NCBI GenBank assembly: GCA_029288535.1
Contig: JARIGY010000008.1
Span: 1 to 10,558, forward strand
Direction: 5' to 3'
DNA length: 10,558 nucleotides
Origin: Candidatus Tayloriibacteriota bacterium
GTDB lineage: Bacteria; Patescibacteriota; Minisyncoccia; Phycocordibacterales; JAKAEA01
The notes beneath the pieces were generated by a model that was given only the letters and a program-made list of their open reading frames with translations, was not told where the DNA came from and ran no database searches. How positions within the stretch are numbered: the stretch's first letter is position 1; each line of letters starts with the position of its first letter. A program made the position numbers and the translations under genes. Shown here in pieces: positions 8,501 through 10,558 of this stretch.

Positions 8501-9421
8501 ATGAGCAGCATTACGATCATCACACATAACGGGAATTTCCACGCCGACGACGTATTCGCGGTCGCTACGCTCATGCTCGCAGTCAAACATTCCGACTTTC
8601 CGGCCTGGCGCGAGCGGCTGATCAAAGTGCTGCGCACGCGCGATCCGGAGATCATTGCCGCGGGGGATTTCGTAGTCGATGTCGGTACCGTCTATGACGA
8701 GGAGAACAACCGTTTCGACCATCATCAGGAAGGCGGAGCAGGCGAACGTGCAAACGGCATTCCGTATGCGTCGTTCGGCCTGGTTTGGAAAAAGTTCGGC
8801 GAGAAGCTTGCCGGTTCGAAAGCCGCGGCCGACAGCATCGAGCAGAAAATCGTCATGCCGATCGACGGCGTGGACAACGGCGTTGATATGTACAAACCGG
8901 TGTTTCCCGATGTTGTGCCGTACGGCATCTACGATGTCTTGTATAGTTTTTTCCCGACCTGGAAAGAGAAGGATATCAACATAGACGAAGTATTCATGAC
9001 TGTCGTCGACTTGGCGCGCGACATCCTCAGTAGGGAAATCACCCGGGTCAAAGACAATGCCGAGGCTCGGATGATGATCGAAGAAGCCTACCAGAAAAGC
9101 GAAAGCAAAGAGATAATCCTTCTCGATACCCGCTATCCGGCGGAGGCGCTCAGTGCGCTGGAGCAGCATCCCGAACCGCTTTTTGTTGTCCGTCCCGACG
9201 ATCAGAACGGCACCTGGAAGGTCAATACGCTCCGCAAAAGCCGCGGCTCATTCAAAAGCAAAAAGGACCTGCCCGCAAGCTGGGCGGGCAAGCGCGACGG
9301 GGAATTGGCCCAAATCTCCGGCGTACCCGACGCGCTTTTCTGCCATAACAAGCTTTTCCTGGCAGTCGCTCAAAGCAAGGAAGGAGCGCTCGAGCTTGCA
9401 AAAAAAGCCTTAAAGCCCTAA
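8501..9421 (+). CDS. MYG1 family (UPF0160) DHH-like metal-dependent hydrolase
   Basis: 306 residues matching the MYG1/UPF0160 family, a relative of the DHH phosphoesterases. Visible metal-site motifs: HNGNFHADD (9-17), Asp60 in the VVDVG block, RFDHHQ (71-76) and MPIDGVDNGVD (119-129). The C-terminal part contains LPASWAGKRD and ISGVPDALFCHN, which line up in order with the conserved end of eukaryotic MYG1 (LP..W.GLRD, SGIPG..FVH). By established knowledge human MYG1 is a 3'-5' RNA exonuclease; the bacterial members are little studied, so RNA hydrolysis here is inferred. The gene starts on the base after the holin-like stop and is followed after 12 nt by obg, so a link to RNA or ribosome quality is conceivable but unproven. 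Confidence 0.88.
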   Translation: MSSITIITHNGNFHADDVFAVATLMLAVKHSDFPAWRERLIKVLRTRDPEIIAAGDFVVDVGTVYDEENNRFDHHQEGGAGERANGIPYASFGLVWKKFGEKLAGSKAAADSIEQKIVMPIDGVDNGVDMYKPVFPDVVPYGIYDVLYSFFPTWKEKDINIDEVFMTVVDLARDILSREITRVKDNAEARMMIEEAYQKSESKEIILLDTRYPAEALSALEQHPEPLFVVRPDDQNGTWKVNTLRKSRGSFKSKKDLPASWAGKRDGELAQISGVPDALFCHNKLFLAVAQSKEGALELAKKALKP

Positions 9422-9422
9422 T

Positions 9423-9432
9423 GTTGTACAAC
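9423..9432. repeat. Perfect 10-bp palindrome just before the obg start
   Basis: GTTGTACAAC is its own reverse complement. It fills most of the 12-nt gap between the MYG1-family stop (9419-9421) and the obg ATG (9434). It could be a small operator or a chance occurrence; the arms are too short and lack a loop for a stable RNA hairpin. No second copy was noticed in front of the other genes. Confidence 0.35.
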
Positions 9433-9433
9433 T

Positions 9434-10411
9434 ATGGCATTTATCGATGAACTCAAAATATACGCTGAAGCGGGCAAGGGCGGCAACGGCGTGGTCCGAT
9501 GGCGGCACGAAAAAGCCAAGGAGTTTTCCGGCGCGGCCGGCGGCAACGGCGGCAAGGGCGGCGACGTCTATTTTCGCGGTGTCCGCGATATCGGCCTTTT
9601 GGCAAGCTATGCCCACAAGAAAGTGTTCAATGCCGGCAATGCGGCGGAAGGCGAAAACTGGTCAAGGCAAGGCAAGGATGGCGCGGACCTCATCATCGAC
9701 ATTCCTATCGGTTCGATCATCACCAATACCCGCACCGACAAGCAGTATCGGATAGACGAACCCGATCAGAAGGTGGAGGTTCTCAAGGGTGGTCGTGGCG
9801 GTCTTGGCAACGAGCATTTCAAAGCGTCCACGAACACATCGCCGACAGAATCCACGCCCGGCAAAGAAGGCGAGACCGGCGAGTTTCTCATCGAGCTCGA
9901 GCTTGTGGCCGACGCGGGCTTCGCAGGGCTTCCGAACGCGGGCAAATCCAGCCTCCTGAACGAGCTTACCAATGCCAAATCAAAAGTCGCTTCGTATCAG
10001 TTTACTACTTTGGAGCCGGCGCTCGGCAACATGGAAGGCTTTATTCTAGCCGACATTCCCGGCCTCATCGAAGGCGCTTCGGAAGGCAAGGGTCTGGGTC
10101 ATAAATTCCTGCGCCACATCCGCCGCACCAAGCTTATTCTGCATTGCATTTCTTTCGAAAATGAAGACGCGATGGATGTCTACAAAACCATACGCAATGA
10201 GCTCGAAACATTCGATCCGGAACTTGCAAAAAAAGATGAAATCATCATTCTGACCAAGACCGACGTGGCGACAGAAAAAGAAATCAAAAAAAGGATCACC
10301 CAGTTCAAGAAACTTAAAAAACCGGTTTTTACGGTGACGATACTCGATGATGATTCAGTAAAAGAGCTGAAAGACAGCTTGATCAAATCGTTAAGAAAGA
10401 AAGAGCAGTAG
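9434..10411 (+). CDS. obgE: GTPase Obg/CgtA, short form
   Basis: Essential GTPase that binds the 50S subunit and acts in ribosome assembly and stress responses. 325 residues. The glycine-rich Obg fold occupies about 1-158 (KGGNG at 15-19, FSGAAGGNGGKGGD at 31-44, GGRGGLGN at 119-126). The G domain follows: G1 GLPNAGKSS (165-173), G2 around TT 191-192 (FTTLEP), G3 DIPG (207-210), and GLGHKFLRHIRRT (220-232). G4 reads TKTD (274-277) instead of NKxD, and the usual SA of G5 is not evident near VTILDDD (301-307). The protein ends at the G domain, with no OCT domain or acidic tail, about 65-100 residues shorter than E. coli or B. subtilis Obg. ATG at 9434 gives the canonical FIDELKI start. Confidence 0.97.
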   Translation: MAFIDELKIYAEAGKGGNGVVRWRHEKAKEFSGAAGGNGGKGGDVYFRGVRDIGLLASYAHKKVFNAGNAAEGENWSRQGKDGADLIIDIPIGSIITNTRTDKQYRIDEPDQKVEVLKGGRGGLGNEHFKASTNTSPTESTPGKEGETGEFLIELELVADAGFAGLPNAGKSSLLNELTNAKSKVASYQFTTLEPALGNMEGFILADIPGLIEGASEGKGLGHKFLRHIRRTKLILHCISFENEDAMDVYKTIRNELETFDPELAKKDEIIILTKTDVATEKEIKKRITQFKKLKKPVFTVTILDDDSVKELKDSLIKSLRKKEQ

Positions 10412-10414
10412 CGT

Positions 10415-10558
10415 ATGCGCAGAAGGCCGGAAATTATCGCAGAAGTAAAAACTCATTCGCCATTTGGTTGGACTTCTTCAAAAAGCTGGGATGAATTGTT
10501 TTTGATTGCTGACAGTGTTGGCGATATGATTTCGATCCACACCGATCCTCGCTGGCAC
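10415..10558 (+). CDS. Indole-3-glycerol-phosphate synthase-like TIM-barrel protein, 3'-truncated by the window
   Basis: The frame is open for 48 codons from ATG 10415 to the window end. The start PEIIAEVKTHSPFG (residues 5-18) matches the first beta strand of indole-3-glycerol-phosphate synthase, where IAE(I/V)K..SP.G carries an active-site Lys, here K12. MISIHTDPRW (39-48) fits the strand usually written SVLTD. IGPS makes indole-glycerol phosphate in tryptophan synthesis, but no trp gene is in view and the typical N-terminal extension of about 45 residues before this strand is missing. It may therefore be a paralogue with another role. It begins 3 nt after the obg stop and is clearly more AT-rich than the MYG1-family gene. 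The fold call is moderate; the reaction is not established. Confidence 0.6.
   Translation, partial: MRRRPEIIAEVKTHSPFGWTSSKSWDELFLIADSVGDMISIHTDPRWH

Noticed and set aside
7706..9169. 487-codon open frame on the - strand across three genes
   Set aside because: It is antisense to the 2-TM, holin-like and most of the MYG1-family gene, and its product is a low-information mix rich in Asp, His, Arg and Glu, as expected from reading GC-rich codons backwards. It matches no family I know, whereas two of the + strand products match known families.
9270..9290. Hairpin with 7-bp arms (TGCCCGC / GCGGGCA, 7-nt loop) that looked like a dispersed GC-rich repeat or terminator
   Set aside because: It lies inside the MYG1-family gene, encodes the conserved LPxxWxG stretch, and no T-run follows. 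It is best explained as coding sequence.

Overview
The window is a densely packed stretch of bacterial chromosome. It carries thirteen genes, all on the + strand, ten of them complete in the narrow sense that both ends were read with confidence and with no internal stops; atpD (5' end) and the last gene (3' end) are cut by the window edges. Gaps are mostly 0 to 16 nt and the longest is 86 nt. I see no tRNA, rRNA, CRISPR array, insertion sequence or clear intrinsic terminator. The protein style suggests a member of the Candidate Phyla Radiation (Patescibacteria, Parcubacteria-like): a short epsilon subunit, an Obg ending at its G domain, a TIM-barrel fragment resembling indole-glycerol-phosphate synthase outside any trp operon, and near-exclusive TAA stops. 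This placement is inference from protein style, not a phylogeny.

Layout. (1) Positions 2-1171: the 3' end of an F1Fo ATP synthase operon, with atpD (beta) and an unusually short atpC (epsilon). (2) 1182-2252: a soluble, two-HKD phospholipase D-type cardiolipin synthase. (3) 2339-5124: lower glycolysis, with eno and gpmI 2 nt apart. These catalyse adjacent steps (3-phosphoglycerate to 2-phosphoglycerate to phosphoenolpyruvate). (4) 5134-6673: a NitT/TauT-type ABC importer permease and its ATPase, overlapping by 26 nt, with no substrate-binding protein in the window. (5) 6690-9421: an AI-2E-family membrane protein, a 2-TM coiled-coil protein of unknown function, a 4-TM holin-like membrane protein and a MYG1-family DHH-like hydrolase, spaced 0-3 nt apart. 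(6) 9434-10558: the ribosome-assembly GTPase Obg and the start of an IGPS-like TIM-barrel gene.

How it fits together. ATP synthase, eno and gpmI are core energy genes. The middle holds transport and envelope genes, and the end holds RNA/ribosome-related genes. The most interesting features are in expression and in the uncharacterised membrane cassette. None of the twelve visible start codons has a recognisable Shine-Dalgarno sequence. At least two gene starts (5134, 6690) sit about 7-9 nt downstream of a TG-extended -10 box, as expected for leaderless mRNAs. I found no obvious defence, phage or biosynthetic cluster.
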